64,000 nucleotides of DNA from Polytrichum commune (Eukaryota; Streptophyta; Polytrichopsida; Polytrichales; Polytrichaceae), in contig OX485804.1 of the NCBI GenBank assembly GCA_950295325.1, forward strand, positions 17,608,001 to 17,672,000, read 5' to 3'. The number at the start of each line of letters is the position of its first letter. Positions within the stretch are counted from its first letter, which is position 1. Of this stretch, positions 1 to 11,639 are shown one piece after another. Both the position numbers and the translations under genes were made by a program. The notes under the pieces are model-generated. The model was not told the DNA's origin. It saw only the letters and a program-made list of their open reading frames with translations, and ran no database searches.

Positions 1-856
1 AAAAAGTCCAAAAAGTTGGGTAGTTTGACCTATGGTACATGTATTAAAAAATCATATAATTAGGTTTTTAATGCAATTATATGCATCAAAATATATTCAT
101 TTCATATATATAATTACATTTTTGGATTCCTTGTTAGAAGGGCTACAAGGGTTTCCTACATTAAAACAAATTGTATCACTCAATATTGGACTAAAACGCA
201 TTATACGTGATTATAATCAGGACCATATAATACGGGAGTTGCGTACCCGGGGTTTGCCAAGGTTCCACAAAGGGGCAATCATTTAGAGCTCACAACAAAG
301 AATAGTTCAAATTGGTTGAGCTGCAACAAAACAACACATTCAAATAGCAGCAGGCGATGAATCCCAGGACATTAAACCTCCTTGCAAACTGTAGTTGCAT
401 TTGTGTGGAGACAAAGACTGCAATCAACCCAAAAATGTGGATTGTTGAAGACTGTAGCCTGGCACACGAACTCGACACTTTGCCAATTGGCATTCAATCA
501 CGACAATTGACCTCACCGAATCCAAGTTGAGTCCAATCAACTTGACGCACAATCTAGACAAATGCAAAGCAAGAATGGAATCCAAAATGCAACCAAGAAC
601 TGAGGATGACTCGCCTTCTGAGCATACTCAGGAGTCAAAGCCGGCATAGTCGGTGCGGAGCTGCGCTAAATTGATTATTGCCTTCCTCTCAATCTCTTGG
701 CCATTAACTCATGCTGCTTCGGTAGTTGCTTCACATCGTAGCTTGAGTCCTCCCCTTCGTTGTCTGGGAAATCATCAGAGCCTAAATTACCGATGTTGCC
801 CTACTAGCTCAGTATAATCTCTTGTTTGCATTACCCCCCAAAGTCTATATCAGGCA
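1..856. other. AT-rich tract without a recognisable gene
   Basis: No gene, RNA or repeat unit could be recognised. The first 290 bases are AT-rich. From about 290 the composition becomes less biased and resembles the gag-like relic that follows on the minus strand, so this part may be more of the same decayed element. The short open frames at 32-286 (plus) and 290-493 (minus) show no motif. Confidence 0.4.
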
Positions 857-1207
857 TCAATTTGAACCTCTCCTGCATCTCGTTGCCCTCAGCGATGCTA
901 ACGACAATTGATTGAACCCAAACTTGTCTCGATCAATTCTCCTCACCAATTTGTGCTCCAAATGTGTAATTTCAATATCCAAAGGCTCATCGTCTTGTGT
1001 TGATACGGTGGGTCTTCGCCGTTGCAGTTACCTCAATAATTTGCAGACTCGGAGCTCAATTGCACCTATTGTATGCGCTACCTGCCGCCTTCAATTGTAT
1101 GCCCGCCGATCTAATTTTGAACTGGCTGGATTGTAGTCGTGAGGAGGCCTTGTTGGTGGCGCTGCAACATTGACCTCCCTCAAGTGCCGCCCCTTGAGCT
1201 CGTCACC
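857..1207 (-). pseudogene. Decayed gag-like retroelement ORF fragment
   Basis: One minus-strand frame runs about 116 codons with only two internal stops. It contains two protein-like blocks in the same frame, 66 codons apart: one beginning GDELKGRHLREVNVAAPPTR (from 1207 downwards) and one reading DDEPLDIEITHLEHKLVRR (just below 1009). The charged, alanine/proline-rich and helix-prone composition resembles the linker region of plant retrotransposon Gag proteins, but no zinc knuckle, protease or reverse transcriptase motif was seen. A stop lies just before the first block, so no start codon is proposed. Assignment to Gag is inference from composition; that the frame is decayed coding sequence is more secure than its identity. 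Confidence 0.35.
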
Positions 1208-1284
1208 AAGCTATGAGTTGGCATTTTCTGATCGTGGGGCATTCGTTCTATAAGTGACACGTGTACCCAGTGCAAGGGCCCTTA

Positions 1285-1781
1285 GGCCCACTTCACACAC
1301 GAGACTGAGAGCCCGTAACCATTTCACTTCAAGCACTCTCATTGGTGGAAAAGGCGGGGCCGGTCCAAGTTCGCTTCACACTACACTTGAGGAACCAATG
1401 AGTATGTGAATGCAAGATAAATGTAAAGTCTGCATGGATTCCTACATGGCATCAAATGGATCATGTTTCCTGGTCAGCTGGACTATTTTCAAAAACCACC
1501 TCTTGGAGGTAGGCTTAACACAAAACCGGGAGACCATGGCAATCCGAACGCTCATAACCGTTGATTTATTCTATTTTATCATGTGTGAAGACCCACATGA
1601 ATAAAAATTTATTGAAATAGCATTTGGTTGAGGGCCCAGTACATGTGATTTCACACTACACTTGAGGGTCTGTGACCACAGTACATGATTGTGGAGGTGT
1701 CTTGGGACGGCCTTTGGACACTTTCTTCTGGGCTCTCACAATTTCACGGTCACGGCTCTTGGCTCATGTGTGAAGTGGCCC
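1285..1781. mobile_element. Tourist-like (PIF/Harbinger) MITE, copy 1
   Basis: The element begins GGCCCACTTCACACACGAG and ends with the inverted counterpart (CTCATGTGTGAAGTGGCCC). The arms run about 37 bp and include the shared blocks GAGAGCCCGT and CCGTGACC. A second copy at 28654-29153 is closely similar over its whole length. Flanking bases are CTTA on the left and TACG on the right, so the target duplication has decayed here; the second copy has a clean TAA. The 64-codon plus frame inside (1410-1604) recurs in the other copy but shows no transposase motif. Confidence 0.75.
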
Positions 1782-1958
1782 TACGATATCTACCATGGGC
1801 TGCCCAAAGCTGCTACTACCAGGTTCTTACACCCCTCGTTATCTGGCCCTTGCTGAGTTGGTGCAAGGGCATGTTATAAGGGTTTATGTCAGCACGGCTT
1901 TAAGGTCGAATCTAGACCTCTGCATTGGATAGACCATGCTTTAAGGCTCACATACCTC

Positions 1959-2869
1959 AAGGTACATGGGTATTATTTGCTTCGTTTTCATGTTCTCCAA
2001 CTTCTACCAATCAAATTTTCACAAGGAAACTTGTGTTGTTTTAACAATCATATGTTGAAGCATTAGCAAAAACCGGATTGAAAATTGGACTACACCGTTT
2101 ATGATATTTAGTGTCACTTACTATTCATAGTTATGCATTGCTATAGCATTTTATTATCAACGTAGTGTTTTACCAAGTAGAGATGTTAATTTCTTATAGT
2201 GTTCAAACAATCAATTTGTCCTTTGCTAGGTAAAATCGAGATCTACAGTAGAAAGTTATAGCACAAAGTAATTTCGAATATTGTAGGTTAATAGCAGAAT
2301 GGGCAAGTTTTGTCCAATAGTTAATTAATTTAAACAAAGGCTTAAGTGGTCTTAAATAAATTTTGTGAAAAATTCAAGCAAGTATGTATAAGTATATTTA
2401 TTCATTTAGGCACATAGAAAATCCTACATACAAATCCATGTATTGTAACTTAATTTTCATTCATTCATGACTTTGGATTGACTTTCCAATGTACCAATTT
2501 TTTTTAAAATCTAGGAATTTTGATGATTCTTTTCTCTTTCATTTGGGCCATCTAGCCCAATAAGTTCCAAAAAAATAAGGTTTAATTATTTTGAAGCCAA
2601 CCTGCTATCAGCCTACAGTAGTAAGTGACACTAAATACCATAAACAATGTAATCCAACATGGTTTGTTGATTATTTAACTAAATGTAAAGATCCTCTCAA
2701 CCATGTTCACTATTGAGTGTGGAGTAGTTGATAAAATTTGACAATGCAATCCAATCTCTTTTAAACACGTGTCTTTATGGTGCTTGTGAATCGATCGTCA
2801 CCAAACCACAAACCAATCTAGTAGAGTTGTCCGATTAAGAATACTAACTGAACAGGACCCGCATACCTT
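1959..2869 (+). mobile_element. Family A TIR element, interrupted by a nested MITE
   Basis: The left end reads AAGGTACATGGGTATTATTT and the right end carries its inverted counterpart (ending CCCGCATACCTT). The internal order matches the uninterrupted copy at 14929-15312: left TIR, then a block ending GATTGAAAATTGG, then a right block with ACACGTGTCTTTATGG. Removing the nested 573-bp insert (2085-2657) leaves about 338 bp, close to the 384 bp of the intact copy. No coding capacity. Superfamily unassigned because target duplications are unclear. Confidence 0.7.
2085..2657. mobile_element. TIR MITE nested inside a family A element
   Basis: The left arm TTGGACTACACCGTTTATGA is continued by TATTTAGTGTCACTTACTA. 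The right arm is its inverted counterpart with a few mismatches, giving arms of about 40 bp. A relative with matching arms lies at 33228-33531. It interrupts a family A element between two blocks that are adjacent in the copy at 14929-15312, so it is the younger insertion. Non-coding. Confidence 0.75.
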
Positions 2870-2926
2870 CTACCTAAGTCTTTTAAAAAAGAGAGGGTAT
2901 AATGCCATCTTGGTTGGAAGTTTGAA

Positions 2927-2986
2927 GGGGGTGGGGGGAAGGGGGAGGGGGGAGGGGGGAGGGGGGAGGGGGGAGGGGGGAGGGGA
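2927..2986 (+). repeat. (GGGGGGA)n tract, G-quadruplex prone
   Basis: About 60 bases of nearly pure G broken by single A residues every seven bases, on the plus strand. Four or more runs of at least four G are adjacent, which meets the usual definition of a potential G-quadruplex. The proline/serine-rich minus-strand frames over it are artefacts of this repeat. Confidence 0.85.
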
Positions 2987-2989
2987 TCA

Positions 2990-4980
2990 GAACAGGCTCT
3001 GAACAGGCTCCACTCCACCTCTCGTAAGTTGTAACCTTCTTTAGAAAATGACAATGGAATATCATAAGTAACAGATGTGACTTGCAGTTGAGTGACTTCT
3101 CTGAAGCTGAAGCAGCCTGATAAAACTTTTGAATATTTAGCACTGAAGAATTCTAACTTACAAGACAGGAAACACTTCAGCTCTTGATGGTACCAAAGAA
3201 TAATTTTTTAAAAGGTGATTCCACTTTGCAATTTCTCGAACTCCTCAACAGATAATCCAAAGGGGCTCAATAATTCTTTCAGACAGATGGGCTATTTCCG
3301 CAAGAGCCCAAAATCCATTAATGACTTCCATTTGTGTGGAAACTTCAGTGAGAGTGACCTAAGGAGCCTGGCTAGGCAGTGCCTTTAAATTGTGACCCAT
3401 GAGTTTAAAAGTGGCTGGAACTCATCGCTAACCTGCAGCAGGGAGGACACGTCACCTGGGACTCATCTCTCCAGTCCCTGCAGGAGTCATCTGCCACGCT
3501 ATTTCATTGATGCCCAATCGGCCGCTACCTTTCTCCACAGGGACTCTTTTAAAAGTGAAAATGAAATTAAGGTGCAGGCCCGGCGCAAGTTAATAAATTT
3601 CTCTGCAATATTCTCAATTCTCAATCAACACGAATCGATGACAACTGCTGCTGTGGAATGTTTTTACATACACGTAACTGTAAAAGCAGTTACCCTCGTC
3701 AGCTGGCTTGCCTCGAAGAGATGAAGTGATGATTCTTTGACGCACATAAATGAACCACTACTGTGAACTTGGGCCCTTGGGCGCACCATGGATCAATTTG
3801 GTAGTAGCCAGCCGCTTGCTCAACTCCGTATAAAAAAATTTATACATACGTGAATTTGTATCGTCATCTTTCAAGAGGAAATAACTTATACAGTTGAATG
3901 CAATCATCGCCCACAATGAGCAGCAATTCCTCCCTCGTCCTCCATTTCTCCACTTTGGTGCACCATGTTTATGTGCCTTTTGCAGCCAGCATCGATGCTA
4001 TAAATATTATGTGCAGACATACTCACTTACTACTACAGGCTTGTGCCTGTACAATATTCATTTTCATAGCTTCCTATCATAGGCAGAATGGTTAGTATCT
4101 GTCAGACTTCTGTTCTGGCCCGCCGCACATCCCAGTTCTTCGAGTCCGAATGCACTGTGCACGTCAATGATCTATAAGTTACAACTTACAGTTGAGGTTA
4201 CATCTATCAGCACCTATTAGCTTCCTGCATCTGCCAAGTAAGAGTCCCCCACGTACAATTTACTAGTTATAACTATCCTCGATTTACAAGTGTCAGATAT
4301 ATGGCCCAAGGTGGCCTTCAGAAGCCACAGATATGCACGCTCCAAATATTGAATGCCCCACCGGGCACCCAGTTCATGATCACAAAGGACCCCATGGTCC
4401 ACTGCCATGCACTAAGGTAATGCAGGCCTATAACGGACACTCCGAACTCCACATACACTTTTGGCCGCTGGATATAATTCTGAATTGTCTAATCTCGTGT
4501 GTGATTGTGAATCATACCGGTTGTTGTTCCAAGTGTCAAAATCCAAGTTGACATGCAAAAGTTATAAGAGGTCAAATTATGATTCTTCTTTCTCTTTGAG
4601 CCCCTACCAATTCTGATGTAATCCTTATTCTCAGCACGTTGTCCAGTGTTATTGTAACACGTGTCTCTTTGGTATTTGTTTTTACCAACAAGACTTGCCA
4701 TATACCACTCAAACATCAAAGGTGTCTGCATAAGTTTAGGGTTTGACTGATGCATGTGCACCTTATGTTATCTCTTCTCCACTCTTTTCTTCTACTCTTG
4801 CATGTGCATGTTGATTACAATTTTATGATCCGTCTAGTCTAGTGCAACCACTACGTTACAATATACGTGAAAGCTTGATAAATACATTTGATCTTACTCA
4901 ACACGAGATGATGAGCAACTAATAGATCACACCCATCATATGCTCACTTGTGCTAGCATGTGAATCACAGAGCACATGTG
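2990..4980. other. Mixed-complexity segment, no identifiable gene
   Basis: This stretch is less AT-rich than its surroundings. On the minus strand, 3158-3358 reads as 67 codons with one internal TGA and looks protein-like, containing EVSTQMEVINGFWALAEIAH, but I recognise no family. A plus-strand CTATAAATA motif lies at 3998-4006. From about 4640 to 4745 there is a diverged fragment of the right end of family A elements. No complete gene model could be built. Confidence 0.3.
3998..4006 (+). promoter_or_regulatory. TATA-box-like motif CTATAAATA
   Basis: The motif matches the plant TATA consensus and sits in a moderately GC-containing context. About 80 bases downstream is GCAGAATG|GTTAGT, an ATG directly followed by a splice-donor-like GTTAGT. 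This would fit a short first exon, but no following exon was identified, so it is only suggestive. Confidence 0.2.
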
Positions 4981-6465
4981 CTCCCTCCTATGCAATTGAA
5001 AATTTGCAAATCTACCATCACGATAGATTTAGGGTTATGTGCATGAGTATGACTTGTGCTTCAAGACTCGTGTGCCAGTGGTGTCTTTTGTTGAAAATCT
5101 ACCATTATGGTAGATTCAATTTGTTTACCAATTGTGCAACAGGACGCGCAATGCTTTGGGACTATATCCTTGCTAGTAGTGGCTTCAATTGCAAATCTAC
5201 CATAGTGATAGATTTGCAAATTTCTCCAATTGCTCAACATGAAGTGTGCTCCATGACTCATATCCTAACTAGTAGTCGCTCCTTCAGTTGCAAAAATACA
5301 ACCATGGTCCGCAATTATTGGTTCGCATTATTCTCTCCCATTTGTGCAACAAGATATGTGCTATGGGACTCGTATGCTAGCTAGTAGTGTTATCTTTGGT
5401 TGCAAATCTACAACCATGTTTTTCTCTTTTCCAATTGTGCAACATAATGTGTCCTCCGGGACTCCTATGCTAAGTACACTATAAGTTGTATTTAGTGTCA
5501 TATGGTATTTTATGTCACTGTCGTAACTTTTCTGATGACACTTTGTATGAATAAGTATTCAAGTATTGTCATCCTAACTTATGTAGAGTTCATCGAAATG
5601 CCAATTATTGAAACAAACCTTGATATATTCTGCATCCAAAACCTTTCTGCATTGAAATACTGTCATGGATGATGGAGATTTGGATGGAAAATCACGTAGT
5701 AAGTGACAGTAATTACAACATTGGAAATCTATAATTCCCCCCAAAAAAATTTACAAGGAATGACAAATAATATTAGGTTACAGGTAGTGTTGGTGACATT
5801 ACACTGGTTGTTTAATTAAAATCAATTTTGACCAGGACAAATAGAATTGGTGACACTAAATGCAATGTTTAGTGTAGTAGTGGCTACCTCAATTGCAAAG
5901 ATTCCACCATTGTGATAGATTCGCAATTTTTTTCCAGTTGCGTAACTACTAATAGGTTGTGTGCTCTGGGATCGTATGCTATCTAGTAGTAGTGCTTCTT
6001 CAGGTGCAAATCTACCATCATGATAGATTCGCATTCTTTATTCTTTCTTTTTCCGAGTTGCATAACAAGGCGTGTGCTTTGGGACTCGTTTACAACCTAG
6101 TAGTGGCTTCGTCAAATCTACCATCATGAAAGATTTTCATGTGTTTCCAGTCGCTCACCCAAACATGTGCTCTGCCACTAATCTGCTACCTAAGTAGTAG
6201 TGGCTCCTTCAGTTGCAATTCGCATTTTTCATTTTTTTAGTTTATTTATTTTTACAGTTCCATAGCCGAATGGATGCTTTGAAAATCATAATAACAGCCA
6301 GTAGTGGATTCTTCAAAACTACCATTGTGATAGATTTGCAATTCTTCCTCAAGTTGCTCAGCAGAACATGTACGTACTCCAGTGGGAACTCGCATGGCAG
6401 CCGCACGCTCGTCGTGGCTCCAGCTTCCATTGCAAATCTTCCATCAAGACGGATTTGCAAATTTT
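4980..6465. repeat. Array of ~11 degenerate hairpin-containing repeats
   Basis: Each unit of roughly 90-118 bp carries a core like TTGCAAATCTACCAT followed within three to five bases by its inverse GATAGATTTGCAA. Cores lie near 5001, 5091, 5188, 5287, 5401, 5892, 6004, 6111, 6212 (core mostly lost), 6312 and 6429. Between cores the units share variants of GGGACTCGTATGCTAGCTAG followed by TAGTGGCTTCA. Some cores pair over 12-14 bases. A 398-bp MITE (5477-5874) splits the array between the fifth and sixth cores. The 144-codon plus frame at 4950-5384 lies across the repeats and is probably incidental. Confidence 0.7.
5477..5874. mobile_element. Family B MITE (TA target duplication) inside the repeat array
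   Basis: The left end CACTATAAGTTGTATTTAGT and the right end (inverse CACTAAACATTGCATTTAGT) are TIRs of about 24 bp. TA flanks both ends (5475-5476 and 5875-5876). Deleting the element and one TA restores CTATGCTAAGTAGTAGTGGC, which aligns base for base in length with neighbouring array units such as TATGCTAGCTAGTAGTG. This gives a paralogous empty site and supports a 2-bp TA duplication. Related but truncated copies are at about 14310-14673 and 29162-29500. Confidence 0.8.
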
Positions 6466-6469
6466 CTTC

Positions 6470-7130
6470 TGGTACGCGGAAGGGCTCCAGACCTCATAGC
6501 TAGCATGCCGCCTCGCCTTGCTGCTAGCAGTAGCTCACCTGAGGCACACTCGCTATAATTGTGTGCTTCAGCTGTGGGATGCACCGGGCAGGCTAGGCTG
6601 GGCTGGGCTTTGATCATAGTCTTCTGATTACGTGGGGGCTGTCTGTCTGGTTGGTTTGCATAAATTGGTCGTGTGTGCTGAAAGCCAAGGAGGCAACGCC
6701 AACAGAACAGGCCGAGGGAGTAGGACACACAGGATATCTATTTCGTTTTGAAGAGATGTGCCTGCCCGCCCGCCCACCCGCCCGTGGTTTTGAATGGACT
6801 GAGTGCCGCACGGATTTTGACCACCACCAAGGCAGGGCAGGGCAGGGCAGGGCAGGGCAGGGCAAGAGAGTTCGACCTTGCTCAAGTTTGTCAGTAGCTT
6901 CTTAATAGCGTTCTTCTGTAATCTTACTCAAGATCGGAGCAGGGCAAATCGGAGCCCCCGAGAAGTTTAGGGCACCCAAGTGGTGTCATGCCCCTGTCAC
7001 GGGTGTCCTTGGCTGATCTAACCCTCCTGCCCGCCCGCTTGCCCCGCGGGTGTATTCGCGGCCAGTGGATGGGCGGGGTTGTGGAGGCTGGGGCGAACCA
7101 ACCCGTATATTGGTTCTTTGGAGGCCAGGG
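6470..7130. other. GC-rich segment with short G/C repeats
   Basis: A markedly GC-richer stretch with CCCGCCCGCCC-type runs (about 6758-6782) and GGGCGGGG blocks (around 7070). Short frames occur on both strands but share the skewed composition and show no motif. No gene recognised. Confidence 0.35.
6831..6864 (+). repeat. (GGCAG)n pentanucleotide microsatellite
   Basis: Six consecutive GGGCA units on the plus strand. The repeated GGG runs make a second potential G-quadruplex. The alanine/leucine/proline-rich minus-strand frames covering it are repeat translation only. Confidence 0.9.
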
Positions 7131-7134
7131 TTTA

Positions 7135-7255
7135 GGCATCCAACAATCTTTTTCGAACACGTGTCTTTTTGGTATTTGTTCTTGGAGCCACATCAAACCA
7201 CACACGACTCAAATATAGGTGTCCTAATAAGAAGAGTAACCAAATAAGGAATGTC
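7135..7255. mobile_element. Diverged right-end fragment of a family A element
   Basis: The block GAACACGTGTCTTTTTGG, then CACATCAAACCACACACGAC, CTCAAATATAGGTGTCC and AGTAACCAAATAAGGAATG follows in order the right end of the family A copies at 1959, 14929 and 62327. The left part is not present nearby. Confidence 0.5.
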
Positions 7256-7738
7256 TACTTTCGTGCTCTATTTATTTCTTAAAACACTCGGGGAGATTTT
7301 GTTGTGTTCATGAGAGGGCAATTCTTCCCATAATTCTCCCTTTCTCAAGGCATGGCATTATGTGGGGAACAAAACCATTATAAGTGGCTTGGAATGCATT
7401 GTGCCGCTTGAATCTCTCTAGCGCCCTAAGTAGGGGAAGGTCCTTTGTGTTGTGGATTCTATAAATGTCAGGCCATGCCCTCAAGAAACATTGGGCTACG
7501 TATGTTTATCTAGAGCCAACTTGACTCTTAAAACAAGGTCAAATCTAACCTTAATTTAGTCAAATATAATCCAATTGGAATGATTTAACAACAATGTCGG
7601 GAGGAACATGTTTTCATTGACCCCCCCACCAATGGTACGATATATAATTTTTTTTAGTGTCAACCACACTATGTACATCAATGACGCACGCCAATGAGCA
7701 TTGAAGTAATTGTCATGATCTAGATTATTATTCGTGTT

Positions 7739-7780
7739 ATATATATTACTATTACTATTACTATTACTATTACTATTCAT
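7739..7780 (+). repeat. (ATTACT)n microsatellite
   Basis: About six ATTACT units in tandem. The asparagine/serine-repeat frame on the minus strand derives from it. Confidence 0.9.
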
Positions 7781-7844
7781 TATTGTGGACCAAATTATTC
7801 ATCATGAATATGTGTAGTTAGTTTTTTGCTATGACTCAAAATTA

Positions 7845-9425
7845 CAAACCCAGAGAACCAAGTCTCCCGGAAGACTGAGATAGTGTCTATGAGGGTTAAT
7901 GTCACATTGGACTAAGGCTCTAATAACAATCTAGGTCTTTTACTCCTTTCTTTCCTCTTCCTCGCATTTAATTTCCATTCTTACGGTTCATTGGTGCTTT
8001 GAGTTGTGCGTGGGTCTGTCCTATCTGACAACTCATGTTACTCTAGTTTCACACTTTCTAATTTTGTTGTGAAGCTCAAAAGCTTTGACAATAGTCTTTT
8101 TTGTATCTCGGCAATAGTCTTTCAATGGATTTTCATCCTATTGGGGTTAGTATCTTTTGGCTTTCATAAAACAACAGTGCGATACCTTCAATCCTAATTC
8201 AAATAATTTCATTCAACACAATGTTTCAATTAGTTATTTTACTTGCATTACTATTCCTTTAGGAACTTATCTCATTCATGAACCATCACACATAACATCC
8301 TGGTCAGCAATTTCTACACAATTCAAGATAAAACAAACGTACATGGCTATATTTTGTACTAGCTTAAAGCTTTAATTAGCCAAATGTTAATCACGTCAAA
8401 TACGATAATTAATATCAACCACTCATTTCTTAGTCGATCATCTCAATGTCATGTGCATATTTCACATACTAAGTAATGATGAATGTTACACTTCTCAGCC
8501 CATATTTCGCTCACATCCAAGATTAACACGTCTCGGCTCTCATCATTAGACTACACTTCGTTTCACTCTACCCATGCTCTTTCTCACAGGTTGCTAACTT
8601 CCCAAAATGGCTATAGTCTTCCTCTAATTTCCTAGTATCAAGATTGCGCCATAGCTTTGTGGCATCCTCTCACATCACTTCACTCCTTGCCATCGGTTTG
8701 CTCTCAAATTGGCTCTCGGCGACCTAAGTTAGATTAACTTTCGATATAACATTCATGTGTCTTCTCTTTGTATCTAAACTCTATCTGGCTATATTTTAGC
8801 TGCTTTGGCATCACTCTGTTCCTCTCCTCAATGGCTCATTCACCCTCTCATCTCTCTCTGACCCTCCTGTTTCAATTACTTCCTCATTGCTGTGTCATTT
8901 CTTATCCCGAGTTGCCTTCACTCGTACATGCTCTATCATGTTGTTTGCTTCTCAGACAATCAATTTCTTGGATTCTCACTCACACTGTGGCTCTAATCTC
9001 TTACTTTAACACGTTCACTTCAAACCTTCCCTTCACAACATGGTGTTACTATCATGCACTTACACTGTCAGTAAAATGACTCAATTACTTTGTGGCTATA
9101 GCCTGATTACAATGTCTAATCTCCACTCTATCATAGAGTTGAAGTCATGTCTTTCAATTTTCGGCACTTGGCCAATCCTACACATTCTTCGCTAATTGTG
9201 ACTACTCTAGCCTATTGCCCGGAAAACTCTTTGATTATGGCCTATTTTCTCTCTACGGCAATAGTCTCTTCTCTTTCCTTCTCTCACGCGGTTATAACTC
9301 CTTCCTAGGGCCATTCGGTTGTTAAAACCGCTATTGAAGTACTTTCATATGACTATAGCCCAATTTTTCCATCCATTCTTCAAAAAGCTCGGTTCAAACT
9401 ATAGCCCAAAAATCTATTGAGTCTA
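7845..9425. repeat. Long pyrimidine-rich dispersed repeat, copy 1
   Basis: The left part (GAGGGTTAATGTCACATTGG, AATAACAATCTAGG, GTGAAGCTCAAAAGCTT) recurs in the same order at 24510-24770. Both copies end near a TATAGCC-AAAAA-TTGAG motif (about 9400-9420 and 27105-27125). The body is strongly C/T-rich on the plus strand, with many CTATAGCC/CTATTGCC words. Frames within it (for example 8768-9079) are leucine/serine-rich consequences of this composition. Class unknown; no TIR, LTR or poly-A tail could be fixed. Confidence 0.5.
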
Positions 9426-9429
9426 CAAC

Positions 9430-11639
9430 ATGATTTAATGTGGGTTTGTAAATCATTTCAAGTGGCATAGACAATGTGGGAGGTGGCAATAAAATGAGAG
9501 GCTTCAAGAATTTGTAATAAGACAACACACTAATTTTAGAAATTTGATTATTAATGTGGCCCTACAATAAGTTTGCAACATATCAATTCTAATGCCGGCC
9601 AATTCGGATATATAGTAGTAGGTGGATCTAATGTAGCCATTCTTCATGGTTGTATGCATGTATTTGAGTGGTATATGGCAAGGCTTGTAGGTATGAACAG
9701 GCACAAAAAAGACAACATGTCATGATGATTTTGGATTATGTGCTCAAAATATAGACACCATTCTAGGTTTAGTAGTGAACATGATGGGGAGGGCCTCATA
9801 TGTGATTATTGAAAGAGGAAGAGCATCTACATCTAACTTCTTATGATGTTAGCATCTTCACTCTTATTTCAAAATTTGAAAGGAAAATATTTGTGATTTG
9901 CAATTGGGTTCAAGTAAGGTAAAGTAAACCCTTCGTGATCCTTGTCTTGCTTGAATGGAAAATGGGCAAGAAGTGCATGATTAAAGCATTGGAGATGAAA
10001 CATCTCACCAATAGGTAGAGGATGTTACATTTAAGAAAGAAAGAAAGAAAGAAGAGATGACTTCAATATTGTCAACATCCTAAACTATGGTGTTGCTTCA
10101 TTTTCATGTTACTCTAAATCTATAGACAGTCCCGAAGCGGGCATTACAAGAATTAGAGGGTCCCCGACATATAATAATAACCAATTGAAAGAGGAAAAAA
10201 TATCTCTTGAAATGAAAAAGATAGGTATACACATAGCATATGCAAGTGACCAAATGATGCAAGCGAGATTAAGTAGGTGTAAAGTGCATCAAAAAGTATG
10301 TTCCATAGAATTTCAATACAATGGAGCACTCAATATTATGATTTTTTTTAATATTTCAAGGTTTTCAACGTAATAAGTAAAGCGCCAAAGCATGATAAAG
10401 TGAACACTTTGTGCACCTTATCAATTTAGAGGGGCAAGTAGCCACATTTCCTAGTTCTATGATTCAAAACAACAATATTCAATCGTATTATTCAATCATC
10501 TTAAGATGGATCATAATGTTTTCACAATCATTTTAGCAAACTACACTTTACTTTCATAGCATTTGATTCTAAACCATGTAGCATGTACATGCATAAATGT
10601 CGGATTTTAGAAAGAAAGACCAAAGTAGATCTTAAGAATATGTATTTTGCTCCAAAAATTGCGGTGCACTAATATACAATACGATCTTGTCAAGGACTTC
10701 ATCTATACACATAAATCATAAGATATTTTGGAACGAAGTAGGTTTTAGCTTAAAGTAACCACTCGATTTAGAATCTACTTCATATGTGTCTCGATAACAT
10801 TAACAAGGCACAAATTGTACTATGTTTGGTTCAAAACCATTGGAGGGCTCTATGGTCTCGGAGTGACATTCGACATAGAATTGAGCCTACTTCTTTTGCT
10901 ATATATGACAAACCTATCACATGTGATAGGCATACCACTTTTCTTGTTCACTCGTCCATGCTCCAACCCTATATCCAAATAAAAGCTTGGTAGTTGGAGT
11001 TCAATTGTACTATCCATATGCTATATGTACTATCCCTCAAATTTTGGACTTAGATTCAGAAGTATATAATTTAAGGAGTCATAAAAAGAAGTAATGAAGT
11101 AATGGTTAAATTTGCATCACATGTATGCTCTTAAGAAATGGGAGATTTTCATAAATGAGGTTGCAAAACCACTTTTTGGTCCATTTTATCTTGATTGGAC
11201 CCAATTGTTGAATAGATTATATGATTTCCAAATCGATCCAACGGTTATAGTTGTCTATAGTGTTGGACATACCCACGAGCAAGAGAGAGCGAGAGAGAGA
11301 GAGAGCTCTTTGGTGTTGGCATGAATGAAAGATGCTTCACCTTGATCATAACTATGAGCTCATATGTGAACCCAAGTCAAGTTTACTAAGCATGGCTATG
11401 GGACAAGTGCTTAGGACTACAAACCTTACTACTACACCTCCCAGTAAATCAACCACACAAGTTTGAACTTTAAACAAAATTTCAACACTTTCAGGATATG
11501 GGGTGTCTCCCAAATGACCATTACCTCCTTGATTTGTTCAAATGGCGACAAATTTCCATTGTAAAATTGTCCTTGATATGTTCATATAAGTTGCAGTTTA
11601 TTGAAAATATTCCATTCTTAAATCAGACTTTGCAAACTA
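9430..11639. other. AT-rich tract, no gene seen
   Basis: Nothing recognisable apart from a (GAAA)n run near 10034-10054 and a GA-rich run near 11283-11305. The short frames at 9504-9704, 10185-10373, 10784-10993, 11112-11324 and 11498-11689 have no domain signature. Confidence 0.4.

Noticed and set aside
2818-3143. Two minus frames rich in PPPPS
   Set aside because: They arise from the (GGGGGGA)n tract and have no other protein features.
4120-4160. Possible tRNA T-loop (TTCGAGTCC)
   Set aside because: No matching acceptor, D or anticodon arms could be placed around it.
4950-5384. 144-codon plus frame, the longest in the window
   Set aside because: It spans the degenerate hairpin repeats and its residues follow the repeat units; the opposite strand gives similar repetitive peptides (IYH.GRFA).
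4980-6465. CRISPR-like spacing of palindromic repeats
   Set aside because: Repeats are degenerate, the intervening sequence is also repeated, and the sequence is plant nuclear in character; no cas genes.
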